Origin: Smallanthus sonchifolius
Lineage: Eukaryota; Streptophyta; Magnoliopsida; Asterales; Asteraceae
Direction of reading: 5' to 3'
NCBI GenBank assembly: GCA_023525975.1
Contig: CM042032.1
Span: forward strand, 72,872,260 to 72,936,259
DNA length: 64,000 nucleotides
Shown piece after piece: positions 22,794-33,640 of the stretch. The notes beneath the pieces were generated by a model that saw only the letters and a list, made by a program, of their open reading frames with translations, made no database searches and was not told the DNA's origin. The position numbers and the translations under genes were made by a program. How positions within the stretch are numbered: position 1 is the first letter of the stretch; each line of letters opens with the position of its first letter.

Positions 22794-23156
22794 ATGAGAA
22801 AAGAAAAAGAAAGAGAGAAGTTGGTCTTTTACCTGGTAGACCTTAAAGAGTTGGACATGCATTCTTTTGATTTCAATTTGCTTTCTTGTATTTATTTCGC
22901 AAAGACTGAATTACCACCCGAACTTCGAGAAAAAGTTTTCAAAGCAACAAGTGATGTAAGAAAATGGTGGCACAAGCAAGAACAACTACCACCATTCTAC
23001 GGTCTGTCGACAAGCGCTTCCAAAAGAAGAGCCAAAAGATATGGAAAATGTGTTAAGTGTGGCAACTGGAGCCACGTTGGAAAATGCAGCAAGAATCAAA
23101 CTTATTCCCAACACGAGTATACGCATCTGATCAAAGTAGGTGTTATTAGGTTATAA
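22794..23156 (+). pseudogene. ORF of unknown function with a CCHC-like knuckle, inside X
   Basis: A 120-residue open frame, the only one of note between the LTRs of X. The start is very lysine- and glutamate-rich. The middle reads ELPPELREKVFKATSDV, then RKWWHKQEQLPPFYG. Near residues 85-97 is CVKCGNWSHVGKC, a CX2CX4HX3C pattern one residue shorter than the usual retroviral knuckle CX2CX4HX4C. I do not recognise the family. It could be a degraded nucleocapsid part of a gag, a captured host fragment or chance; no start context or partner gene helps decide. Confidence 0.35.
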
Positions 23157-23756
23157 GCCGAAAGAACCAAACAAAAAGTCAGCAATGTGTACTACGCAGT
23201 GAGGGAAGATTAGTTATACCCTTGTTATCTGAGTACTGTAGAGGGTCCCACTAGTATTTTCCATCTTAAGCCAGGAAGCCATAGCCGTGTGTTCCACGAT
23301 AGCTGCAGCCCTTAAAACCCTAAAACCCAAAAGATTTTCATTTTCACCCTTTATTTTCTTTTAGCCCCATTACAACCCTTTTAAGTCCTCTTGATTCATG
23401 CATATTACTTAGTTAGTTGGTGGAGACTTGATTTGCATACAAGCTTATGACCATTGCATAATTCGATTCAAACTTGAGTGTTCTGCTTAACGTACATTAT
23501 CCATATATATAGCCTTAGAGTTGAGTGAACATTGTGAGAAGTGAAAGATTATGCATAATTGAAGTTCCAGTAGGCATGTCATGGATTCCATCATCCTAAA
23601 ATAGAAAAAGCACAAAAATAGAATAATCAACTCATGAGATATCCCTGAGATTCCAACCACTTGGAGCTCCCTTTTCCTTTTGTAAAGTTTTTAGTTATAG
23701 GTCTGATCATGCATGACTTTGCTTGATGACAAGCAAAGTTTAAGTATGGGGTGTTA
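23157..23756 (+). other. 3' untranslated part of X with polypurine-like end
   Basis: Non-coding sequence leading to AAGTTTAAGTATGGGGTGTTA directly before the right LTR. A run of A/G with GTGTGGGG or GTATGGGG in this position is typical of Athila- and Tat-type elements. No gene is seen. Confidence 0.5.
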
Positions 23757-25404
23757 TGATATGCTCTAAATTATACATGTTTTGCATGCATAATAATCCC
23801 CTTATTACGGTACTAATTGATTAATAACCTTCTATTGATACTTAAAACGTTAATATTTCATAATTATAGGTTATTTGGTGTCTTAAAGATAAAAAAAGCT
23901 AAAATCAATAAAAAAAACACCAAGAAATCAAGCTTCTAGAAGGATCATTCCCGAGCTTTGACCCCCAAGAAGTCAACCAAGGTCAACAATACTCAACAAG
24001 CAGCTAAAAGACAAAACTAGGCAGCAGGGGATGGATGCACGGCCGTGCATCCAAATGCACGGGCGTGCATTGCACTCCCTTGATCCCCAAGCTCCAGTAC
24101 ACTATCCTGTGTACCCTGTTTGATTCCCGAGGTGTTTGCACGCCATGCAATCCAATGCAAGACCGTGCATTGCTCATTTTGAGGCCTATAAATAGGAGGC
24201 TTGGGTTCTTCATTCCACACACTCTACCAGACATTATTATAGCTCAAGATAGTCTGTTTCTATAGTTTAGAGTAGAGAGTAGAGAGGCTCCTCCTCTTTG
24301 TACGCAATAGGGGAGCCTACGAAACTCAACGTTACGCTAGTTAGTATGACCATTAGTGGCTAAACTCTTTGTATTGCTAGGGTGAAGATGAAGTTTTGTG
24401 TATGTTAATGTTCAACGTATTAATCTAGTGGTATGTTTATGTCTTTAATTATTCGCTCTTATTATTATCTAAACTTGTCTTTACACTTATGAGTGTTCTT
24501 GATTTTAAAGTGAAAGACCGTAAAACCTTTTTAATCAAACTTTTCTTGAAACTTGTACGTCTTTATACAAGCTGGTTTTGATAAGCCAAGGCTTGGTTAA
24601 CATTGATAAGGCCATACGTCTTTATACGAACTTATTATGAGATCAAGAATTGGTGAACTCACATTGGGAACGGTACGTCTTTATACATGGTCCCATTGTT
24701 ACACCGCCTCCTAGTGAACAAAGTCTAATCACTCTTTTAATAATAATAACTAAGAACTTAAGTCTGATGTCCTTAACCAACTCGGAGATAACACCAAAGA
24801 GTTGAGGGTAACGATGTCCTTAACTAGGAGTCCTACCATTTTATTATTAAAGATTATAATTCGTGAACCAAATGTCGTGAGAATGAGGCTCTAACGGTAT
24901 CCCGGGTCACACATTTGTATTAGTCATACCACCGTATTAGTCAACTTAACGTTATCATATACCAAACGGATTCGAAGCCCAAAGCAATACTCTTTGTGAC
25001 CTGATCATCTTCGAGATACTTACTTTCTTGCTATTTACTATTATGTTATTTACATTTCTGCTACACACTTAACGCATGTTTTGACTTTTATGTCATCTAC
25101 TTTGCCGTCATTTACTTTTCGGTCATTTACTTTTCTGCTTCACAAGCACACAAAACTCACTCCCTAATTAAACCGGCTAAACGATAACAAACGTTGAGTA
25201 TTGGAACTCGACCGTGTCCATTGGTTCGATACTTGGTTCTTACCTAAACTATATTACGCTGCGATAGGTACACTTGCCTATTGTGTGTGTGTTTTAAGTT
25301 AAAGTAATTATCATTTTATAAATTTAAAACCTGATCTCGTGAGATCAACAACATATCTAAATATATTATTATATAATATATTTATCACATCCAAACACAC
25401 ATCA
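23757..25404 (+). repeat. Right LTR of X, complete (1,648 bp)
   Basis: Starts TGATATGCTC and ends CACACATCA, with terminal TGAT/ATCA symmetry, followed by the aatac duplication. It holds palindromes at 24,035-24,050 (perfect, ATGCACGGCCGTGCAT), 24,056-24,069 and two weaker ones, a TATA box at 24,187-24,195, and four copies of TACGTCTTTATAC between 24,557 and 24,690. Confidence 0.82.
24187..24195 (+). promoter_or_regulatory. TATA box, right LTR of X
   Basis: CTATAAATA 14 bp after the last TGCA palindrome half, with the same flanks as in the left LTR. It would direct transcription to the right, out of the element into the minus-strand copia remnant. Confidence 0.62.
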
Positions 25405-25473
25405 AATACCTCATACAAATAAACCAACATTTATTAGTTAATGAACTGGACACTTTAATTAATTATTTCAACA

Positions 25474-25491
25474 CCTCCCCACCCCCACCCC
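25474..25491 (-). other. Polypurine tract of the minus-strand copia
   Basis: CCTCCCCACCCCCACCCC on the + strand is GGGGTGGGGGTGGGGAGG on the coding strand, immediately before the 3' LTR start (TGTTGAAAT). It is an unusually clean purine run that fixes the inner LTR boundary at 25,473. Confidence 0.85.
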
Positions 25492-26447
25492 TAATTCAAT
25501 AACTAAAAATGTATGACATATGAAGTAACTTGCACAGATCATCATGCTGGTGTATCAACAACCCCTTAGTGAATATATCAGCTATCTGATATTTTGTTCC
25601 AATCTTTAATGGATTAATGAACCCCTTTGAAATCTTTTCTCTTAGAAAAATAAATCAATCTCAAAGTGTTTCGTTCTGACATGAAACACTAGGTTTGCAG
25701 TGATAGAAACTGCTGCAGAACTAGCACAAAATAAAGAAACTTGTAAATTGACACTAATACCTAGTTCACTAAAAATATTTACTATCCAAAGAACTTCACA
25801 TGTTGCAGCACACATAGCATGGTATTCGGCTTCAACCGTAGAGCGTGAAACCGTAGGATGCTTTTTTGCTTTTCCAGGAAACTAAAGAATTCCCTAAAAA
25901 CACACAAAAGCTAGTGACTGACTTTTTGGTATCAACACACTTTGCCCAATCTGAGTCAGCATAAACCTTCAAATTTAACCCAACCCCTTTACTGAATAGT
26001 ATACCTTTCCCATGATATTTTTTAAGTATCTTAATAATCTCATAGCAATTTGAAACTGAGCAGCCAAGGGTTTATGCATGTACTGACTCAGTAAATGCAT
26101 AGAGTATGAAATATCAGGTCTAGTGTGGGATAAATATATTAATTTCCTAATATTAGTTAAAACATAATTATCTTGTTTACACAAAGAAGTTAATATATGA
26201 TTTTGTTCAATTGGGTTCCCAATTGGTTTGCATCCAATCATGTCGTACTCAGTAAGGAGGTCTAAACAATATTTTCTTTGTGACAAGCATAAACCACCAT
26301 TTGACTTAATCACTTCAATACCAAGGAAATACTTCAAATTACACAAATCTTTTATTAGAAAATGGGATTTAAGACAAGTTTTGATATTAACTATTTCAGT
26401 AGAACTATTTCCAGTTACCACAATATCATCCACATAAACAAGTAATG
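25492..26447 (-). pseudogene. pol: copia RT C-terminal half and RNase H
   Basis: On the minus strand this begins in the RT palm at the catalytic box YVDDIVVTGN (26,447-26,400), with both Asp kept. It continues through LKYFLGIEVIKS and the C-terminal RT segment with YLSHTRPDISYSMHLLSQ. RNase H follows: KVYADSDWAK (about 25,970-25,940), SRSTVEAEYHAM (about 25,850-25,810) and the end VRTKHFEID. Frameshifts and a stop interrupt RNase H after 25,975. The RT N-terminal half is beyond solo LTR Y, at 29,229. Confidence 0.85.
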
Positions 26448-29228
26448 TGTCACACCCCGGCCGGCGGCGGATTATACGATAGGGCTGACGCGGTTGTTCA
26501 TAAGTACATGATCATCTATTTCATAATGACAATATTTATTAATCGAATTTAAATCATTAGTTACAAAAGGGAATGAAATATGAAAAGTTCAAGACAAGAC
26601 AATATTAAATTTAAACTAGGTCCAAGTCCTAGGTGAGCAAGTAGGGTCCCCAAACTAGTGCACCTGAAACATGTGAATAAATGTCAACTACAAGTAGTTG
26701 GTGAGTAATATAGGTTTTGACACCAACAAAAGTTAAGTAAAAAGGATTTGAAATTCAATATGTTCAAAGCATAACTAATGCATAAATGTGAAAACATACA
26801 ATGTTTCAAGTCTACAATCAAACCGTGTAAATGGAAAACTGTAGGTGCAATCAAACTGATTGTCTTTTGAAAAAGTAATAAGGTGTATACACAAAACCCG
26901 CCAAGGTTCGTGTTATGTAATGAATCGAATTCCCGTATAAATGATCATAAAAGGTACTTGCTTAGGCTTGCAACTCAAGTTAATGATTGTACTAAACATG
27001 AACACACGTATGGTCGCCAAGTAGTTTAAGACATAAAGCACATAGTAATAGCATGAGAACAATGGTATGGAATTTGTATGTATAGTAATTTAAACATGTT
27101 CCACCCCGAGTACTTTGTAATCAAAAGTAAAGAGAAAGGGGGCTATGAACTCACTTGAAACAAAACTGGAAATGGTATGAACTGGTAAAGATTGATAGGC
27201 CTCGTGAGGACTTCTCACAACAAACCTACACGTGTAATGGTACTCTAAATTTAGGGTACGTTTAAATGGTATTAAGGAGATTTTTGGTCTTTAGGGTTTC
27301 ATGGGGGTTTGGTTTGAAAATGGGTTTGTATGCATATAGAAGCATTGAATTGTTAGAAAAAGTTTATAAATTAGTTAGAATTAATTTAGACTTCTAATTT
27401 ATTCTAACTTATAAATAAATTTTGATATAGTAAAAGCTTAATTAATTGATTTAAAATGTTCAATTAATTATTAGTTATTGTAAATAAAATGGTTAATCAA
27501 TTTGCAATTTAAATGGCTAATTAATTTGTTAAAATTGAATTAAAAGGGATTAAGTAAGTTTTAACTATAATTAATCAAATCCGTATAAAATAATTACTTA
27601 AAATAATTATTTAGGCATTTATAAATTTAAAAGTTTTTAATTAGTTAATCTTACCAATAATATTTTTTACAAATTTAGAGAAGTTTAAAAATGTCTAAAT
27701 GTGTAAATATAGTTTGTGAAATAATAGCTAAGTAATTAAGTAACAAAATTTGGTTTGTCTAAACAATGATTTATATTATTTGCTTATGATTTACAAGGGG
27801 TTAAATAAAATAAAGTAGTCAAAATATTATTTATTTTTTTGATTTATATAAATATCATAGAATGTATTTGTATCATTCATAAAAATTAACTTGAAGTTTT
27901 TTTGAACATAAAATAGTGTATAAAAGGGCTAAAAGAAAAGAAAACAAAAAGAAAAATTGGTCCCTGGGATTCGAACCTGCGTCGAACCCGGACTCCAAAC
28001 ACATACACACGCACAGCCGCTAGACTAGGCAAGCTTCTTTGTCTAGAATCCAGTTTCGCGTGGTTTTTATCAGAAACTCAAATGCCCTTCATCCCCAAAT
28101 AAGAACCCGTAAACCCTAGCCCTATAATCCACCCGATTGGCCATCGATTGAACCTGGTTTCATGGGGCTTTTGTTAGTGGGATTAAAACGAGTATAAGGG
28201 CACTGGAATTACCTGTAATGATTGCATGTAGGGTGAGAACAGCAGAGCAAAACAGAGATGGCTTTCTCGAAAAATTTGAGTGTTTCACAGATGGAGTTAG
28301 ACGCGAATAGAGGTGTAGGAAGCTTGTAATGAGTTTCGTCGAGGACCAGGTGTGGTTATTTATACCCAATTTGGCCTTTATTGGCTCGCACGTTAAATGA
28401 TTGGTAGTGGTGTTATCAGTTACAAGTGGCTCATCAAATCGGTCATAAAAATGCAATAAAATGTAGTTAGTGGGTCACTTAACCGATCTAAACGTGATGC
28501 CGGTATCGGTTTTGCTTGAAAACATCACAGGGACGAGTTCGCGATTAATGGTTCAAGAACCGGTCGCGTAGGGGGCTTGAACTCATGACTGCATTTGGGG
28601 GGAAGGGTTTACCCGAATTTTGCACTAAGGCCCCTACAGCTTTGGCTCTTAACATTTTATGTACAAACTTGTTTCTAGTTAGAACACAAGTTTCATAATT
28701 TACAATTTGAACCCTAAACTTTGACAAAACATAATAATCATTAAGATTTTATAAATTGTTACAAATCTAATAATAACTAAATGTTATAATTACAAAATTA
28801 TAGCCTTTGTAAAATCAGAATGTCTTCATTTATATAAAACTTATTTACTTTGTAATTTATATAATTATAATTCCTTAAACTTATTTATTAAAAGAAAATA
28901 TTAAATAAATAGTATAATCTTATAAACCTTAATTAAAGAATTTGTAATTTGTTTATTTACAAATATGAGTTAATATATTTATATAGGTTTAGAAATTGCG
29001 TATATGAATGTATATATTTATTTAATAGAATAATAACAAACACCTATATAATTTCCTTATATAAATATCTATCATTTTGTAATAATTGTATGTAATGTAT
29101 ACATATATGAACACATATGAAAAGTAATGGATAAATGAGATAATTTATTGCAATGGATAGATGCACCCACAAAATAAAGAAATTACAAATGTCGAAAAAG
29201 TTCAAATAGGAATTTCATGGGAATTACA
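26448..29228 (-). mobile_element. Solo LTR Y in the copia RT (2,781 bp)
   Basis: Plus-strand ends TGTCACACCCC and GGGAATTACA, flanked by the perfect duplication taatg (26,443-26,447 and 29,229-29,233); the RT frame resumes on both sides. On the minus strand a GTATAAATAA box (about 28,358-28,367) is followed by a pyrimidine-rich leader, so it lies in minus orientation and ends GGGGTGTGACA like the LTR at 14,582. Most of the rest is AT-rich. It contains a tRNA-like A-box/B-box pair (28,027-27,967). There are no coding domains; short open frames at 28,160-28,727 have no motif. Confidence 0.8.
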
Positions 29229-29993
29229 TAATGCAACAAACACATAATCTCTTGACTTTATAAACATAGAATGATCACATTTACTCTGCACAAATCCTAA
29301 TTCAAGTAAAACACTAACTTGTTTCTCATTCCATATATAGGGGGCTTGTTTGAGCCCATAAAGAGATTTTTTTCAATTTACAAACTTTAGATTCATGTTT
29401 GGAATAATATACTTCAGGTAATGCCATGAAACATCTTCATTTAATGTTCCATACAAAAAAACATTATTAACATCCAATTGGTAATTTTGACAATCATTTT
29501 CAACAGCAAGAGAAACTACACACCTCACAGTAACCATTTTTACAACTGGAGAAAAAGTTTCTCCATAATCAACTAATTCCCTTTGACTAAAACCTTTAGC
29601 TACGAATATAGCTTTAAACCTTTCAACTTCTCCTGATGATTTATATTTTATTTTGTATACTCATTTACACCCAAGAGTTTTCTGGCCAAAGGTAAATTAA
29701 CAATATCCCAAGTATCATTTCTTAGAAGTGCTTATATTTCCTCATTCATAGCAGGGACCCAATTTGGATCTAACTGCTTCAAAATAGTTTTTTGTCTCAC
29801 TACTTCTATTTAACATAGAAACAGAACTAAGATTCTCATCTGACAACTTAGAATAATTGACAACCTTCTCTATACCACACTTTACCTTTCCATCCACTAC
29901 ATAATCATTCAGATTTCTTGGAAATGTAACATTTCTCGTAGACCTCCTTAAAATTGTTGGTATGTTTTGTTGTAAACTTGTTCCCTCAGACAT
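29229..29993 (-). pseudogene. pol: copia RT N-terminal half and linker
   Basis: Minus-strand reading recovers the RT core in pieces: GFSQRELVDYGETFSPVV (about 29,600-29,550), YQLDVNNVFLYGTL (about 29,490-29,450), SLYGLKQAP (about 29,365-29,340) and CDHSMFIKSRDYVFVAL (about 29,285-29,234). It breaks off at Y exactly before the catalytic box. At least two stops and frame changes occur. Upstream (29,742-29,993) is the acidic linker with RRSTRNVTFPRNLNDYV, the motif that commonly precedes plant copia RT. Confidence 0.82.
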
Positions 29994-30009
29994 AAGTGTT
30001 TCATCTTGG

Positions 30010-31050
30010 TTACACCAGAGACATCATCAACCCCGCCAGGTTCAGACTGAAATCTTTGTGACTGTTGAAAGTCAGTGATGTAACTAACAGTATCAGGCTG
30101 AAGTCCTGGCTGCTGAAACCCATGTCTAGTATCATTTTATACCCTCTGTTCATCATTGGGAACTTTATCATCTCTAGACAAATTATTTTCAATTTGCTCA
30201 AACAAGTCAAAAAAAAATTTAAAGTGTGTACTAGACTGTCATTTTCAAAACCAGAGTTATGTAAAAGTATGTTTTCTTTAAATGGAAAAACATTTTCATA
30301 GAATTTAACATCTCTTTTCACATGTAACCCATTTTTTTATTTGAATATCCAATAAAACACATTTTTCTAATCGACATTCAAATTCATTTAGGTTGTTTAA
30401 AACGGTACTAAAACATAAACATCCAAACTACCTGAGATGATATAAAGAGGGTTTAAAACCATACATAAGTTCATAAGGTGTCTTACCATTTAGCATAGAA
30501 GAAAGAGTCCTGTTTATCAAGTAAGTTGCAGTCAGAATACATCCAGACCAAAAACTAAGAGGCAAACCCCCTAGAAACAGAAAAGACCTAGCTGCATTCA
30601 CCAAATGTCTATGTTTTCTTTTAGCAATTCCATTTTGTCGTGGGGTGTAAGAGCATGAAGTTTGATGAAGTATTCCCTTGGAAATGCAAAACCCATTCAT
30701 GTTATCATTAACAAATTCTTTACCATTGTCACTTCTAAAAACCTTTACAGGTTTTTAAAATTGGTTTTGTATTAGGTTAAAAATACTTTGTATATTAGAG
30801 ATCACTTCACCCTTTTGTTTCATTAAATACAACCATGTAGCCCTAGAATAATCATAAAAAATAGTAGGGGAAGTATTAAAATTTTTCCCTACTTTGAACT
30901 CTATATGGTCCCCAAACATCCATATGAACAAGCTCACCTACACATTTAGACTTATGATAACATAAAGGAAATAGTCCTCTATGTTGTATGGCTTTATATC
31001 AAACTTCACATAGCATAGAATCATCTATGTTTGTTAGTTTTAATTGATCT
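30010..31050 (-). pseudogene. pol: copia integrase, broken, catalytic Glu lost
   Basis: Pieces of the rve core are visible on the minus strand: the first-Asp region near 30,935-30,900 in a shifted frame, DYSRATWLY, then VFRSDNGKEFV (about 30,750-30,715) with the second Asp. Then comes TPRQNGIAKRKHRHL (about 30,650-30,600). In the family that last motif carries a catalytic Glu before RKHR; here it is Lys. The tail LPLSFWSGCILTATYLINR and TPYELMYGFKP follows. Several frameshifts and stops break the domain. Confidence 0.8.
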
Positions 31051-31052
31051 TT

Positions 31053-31769
31053 TCATAGTTTCAAAACTTGAACAGAAGGGTGTCCTAATCTAGGATGCCA
31101 CAAACTTACAACTTCATGACTACTAAAACACACCTTAACAGTTTTTGATGGATCATCACACAGATACAACCCATCACATTGATTACCAGTCACCAGGACA
31201 TTCTTTGTCTGTGAATACTGAATATAGCAATTAAATTCATCAAATGAAAAAAGCAGTTTACTATCCTTTGCTAGTTTGTATACGGACACCAAATTAACAC
31301 AGTAGTCAGGAACAACAAACACATCAACAAGAGTTACTTTGTCATTAAGGTTTAATGTTCTAATTTTAGTAATAGCTGCACTAGTACCATTAGGATGTTT
31401 GACCTTTATATTGAATCCAGAAACATCTATTGAATTAATTAATCCTTTTTCATATTTAACCATATGCTAATTTGTCCCTGAATTAACCACCCAACTTATT
31501 TCTGTACTACATAGACCTACATTTGAAAAACAAAAAACACGTTTAACAAAACTGTTAGAACAAAAAGGATCACTCAAAAGTACCTGCCACATTGCAGCTT
31601 TGGGATCCGTCACAAGTTTTTCTCATTTAGTAGAGTCAGTAGTATTGATACTTGCTCCATATATAAAGAACTAATAGGTGTAGATTGCACACCTTCAGCT
31701 TTGGTTCCTACAGAACTATTACTTGACCCAAGTTTTTTATTTCCCTTTTGTTTCATCCAAGAGGGATAT
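31053..31769 (-). pseudogene. pol: copia gag end, protease and GAG-pre-integrase region
   Basis: At 31,769 the gag zinc-knuckle tail resumes after the Athila insertion. The protease active site reads WVVNSGTN followed by a stop and HM (about 31,485-31,460): the catalytic Asp of the DSG triad is Asn and the usual Gln is TAG. Downstream the GAG-pre-integrase segment ends VVSLWHPRLGHPSVQVL (about 31,105-31,060), a signature just before the integrase zinc finger. Both changes fit G:C to A:T transitions. Confidence 0.82.
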
Positions 31770-33426
31770 TGATGTGTTGCAAAACACATGTAATTATCCT
31801 ATTGTAATTGTGTGTATTTGTATAGTTTTGTATCGTTTTAAGTTTGTTCTGAGTTTGGGTCATAAGTGCAGGTTATGGTGTGCTAAGGAAGCGGAAAATA
31901 GAGTAAAATCCTAGAGATATCGAGCACACGGGGTTGGAGAGTTGGAGAAAATAAAAAATCAATTTTCTGAGATTTCTGCTCCTCACGGTACGCGAGGAGG
32001 GAGAAAAAATTCCTCGCGGTACGCGAGGGAACCCAGAAGCTTACCCGACTAAATTGTCCCTCGCGGTACGCAAGGGACTAGCCATATTCTTCTCGTGGTA
32101 CGCGAGAGGACCGTTAATCCGTAAAAAAAAAAGAAAATTAGGGTTTTAATTATTTTAAACGGCCATTCTATTGATTATTCAATTATTAGCCGTCAGAGGA
32201 AGAACAAGACGCGATTTTGGCAAAGGAGAAAGCTTTAGGGTCGAGAGTTTGAAGGATTGAAGCTTATACGGTTAGACATTGAATCATTCGGTCACGATTG
32301 ATCATCATGGTTGCTTTGATTTGTGTTTGATACTCATGTTTGCTACTTTTTACGTTGAATCTTCTGTTTCTATCATGATTCTTGGCTAAACCCTAGATCT
32401 ACCTAGGTTAATGATGAATGTTTGCTAAAGATTGGATTTTTATCGGTTTATAGAATTTGTTTTGGTTTTTATGCTTTAGTACAGATCTGATTTCGATTGT
32501 TTAATGAATATGCATGCTTAGTTTTGTATTTTGAGTGGTTGAATTGTTCCGTACATGTCTTGGTGAATGTCTTTCATAAATAAATGTGTATTAGATCGCC
32601 TACTTTGTGTTCTTGATTTGTGTGTGGTTTGCTAGACGTAGTAACCATAGGATTATCAATCAACGCTTACTAAATTAAGTGTTTTTCTTATCTAAATACC
32701 TGAAAAGTGATAGATAAACGATTAGTCTTCGGTATTAGTGGTTCTGAGAGTGAACAGTCTGAGAGTACCTTTCATAAGGGTTCGAGTGTCTTTGTTAATT
32801 CGTGTTAAACAGGTTAAATTCAGGTTGCTCCTTGCATCTCCAGTGTATTGAGATAGTGAAACCGAGAGTTGAGCTGTTTGTTGAGTTCTTTAGTATAATC
32901 GGTGAGACCGAAAGTTGATCCGAGCACTGGTGAGCATAATATCCTTTGAGTTTCCTTCTGGTCACATTCTGAGATTGATCAAGAATCTATTACGTAGTTT
33001 GAGGGTGTTACATCTTAGGATCCCAGTTCCATTGCATCTTTCATAACCGATAGAACCCGAGTTTAGTAAACAGGATTCACAGCCTAGGTAGTGTCTTTCA
33101 TCCTTACTGATTTCATTCGAGTCTTTGTCTGCTTGGTTAGTTGTCTTAATAGTCTTCTTCATTCAAATATTTCAAGTTTAGTAGTTAACCTTAGTTCGTG
33201 ATATCCCCCCCAATCCATGTCAAACAGTTCAGTCCTAGTCAGAGTCTAATTTGTGTTAAAGTCAGTGTCTCGTGAGTTCCATATCCGGACTTCCATTGAG
33301 CTTTGTTACAATTGAAAGGTACACTTGCCTGTCTTTGTGGTCTAGTTTAGTAGGTTTGTCTAGAGTTTAACTAGAGTGTCTAGATTAGTTTTGTGTTTAG
33401 TTTTATAGACCGTTTGACCGACATCA
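31770..33426 (+). repeat. 5' LTR of Athila W
   Basis: Four copies of a near-palindrome of type CCTCGCGGTACGCGAGG sit at 31,981-32,108 (best copy 32,012-32,028). There is no clear TATA box after them. The LTR ends GACCGACATCA, seven bases before the primer site. The open frame 32,962-33,162 on the minus strand is repeated in the other LTR and is not a gene. Confidence 0.86.
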
Positions 33427-33432
33427 AGTTTT

Positions 33433-33450
33433 TGGCGTCGTTGCCGGGGT
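33433..33450 (+). other. Primer binding site of Athila W
   Basis: TGGCGTCGTTGCCGGGGT. Sites of the form TGGCGCCGTTGCCGGGGA are typical of the Athila/Tat group; here one base differs (GTC for GCC). Confidence 0.85.
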
Positions 33451-33640
33451 CACTTGGCAATAAAAAATTAGCTTTAATTAGTTTTTGTTTGATTATTTGT
33501 TTTATTTTTCCTGTTTAGTTTTATTTCCTTAATTTGCTTGTTTTCTTTTTGTGTCTTTATTTGCTATTTGTGTGCGTCTTAGTTCGAGTCTTTTCTTTGT
33601 TCTTAGTTCTTTTGTTTCCCCTTGGTTTTTTGTCCAGTTT

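Larger units (their letters stand above)
20329..25404 (+). mobile_element. Element X: rearranged non-autonomous LTR retrotransposon
   Basis: Flanked by a perfect 5-bp duplication aatac (20,324-20,328 and 25,405-25,409) inside the copia LTR. Ends TGATATG and ACACATCA. The right LTR (23,757-25,404) is complete; the left LTR matches it only to about 21,137. There the sequence switches to a minus-strand copia gag fragment and then an inverted piece of the same LTR's end. Between the LTRs there is no pol; the only open frame is 22,794-23,156. The tract before the right LTR (TTTAAGTATGGGGTG) resembles polypurine tracts of the Tat/Athila side of Ty3/gypsy, so X is probably a non-autonomous relative of those. 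Confidence 0.75.
19920..25473 (-). repeat. 3' LTR of the minus-strand copia, split by element X
   Basis: Own sequence is 19,920-20,328 plus 25,410-25,473, about 470 bp. It starts (plus-strand reading) TGTCAAAACATGG and ends TTTCAACA. The 5' LTR at the other end shares both termini but has an internal deletion of about 270 bp between TCTGAATACAA and AGCATCCACTCCAG. Confidence 0.82.

Noticed and set aside
27960..28030. A genuine tRNA gene
   Set aside because: A and B boxes are present, but I cannot fold acceptor and anticodon arms into a tRNA; reported only as pol III-like boxes.
32962..33162. Small minus-strand frame also found at 44,728-44,928
   Set aside because: Repeated only because it lies in both Athila LTRs; no motif and opposite strand to the element.
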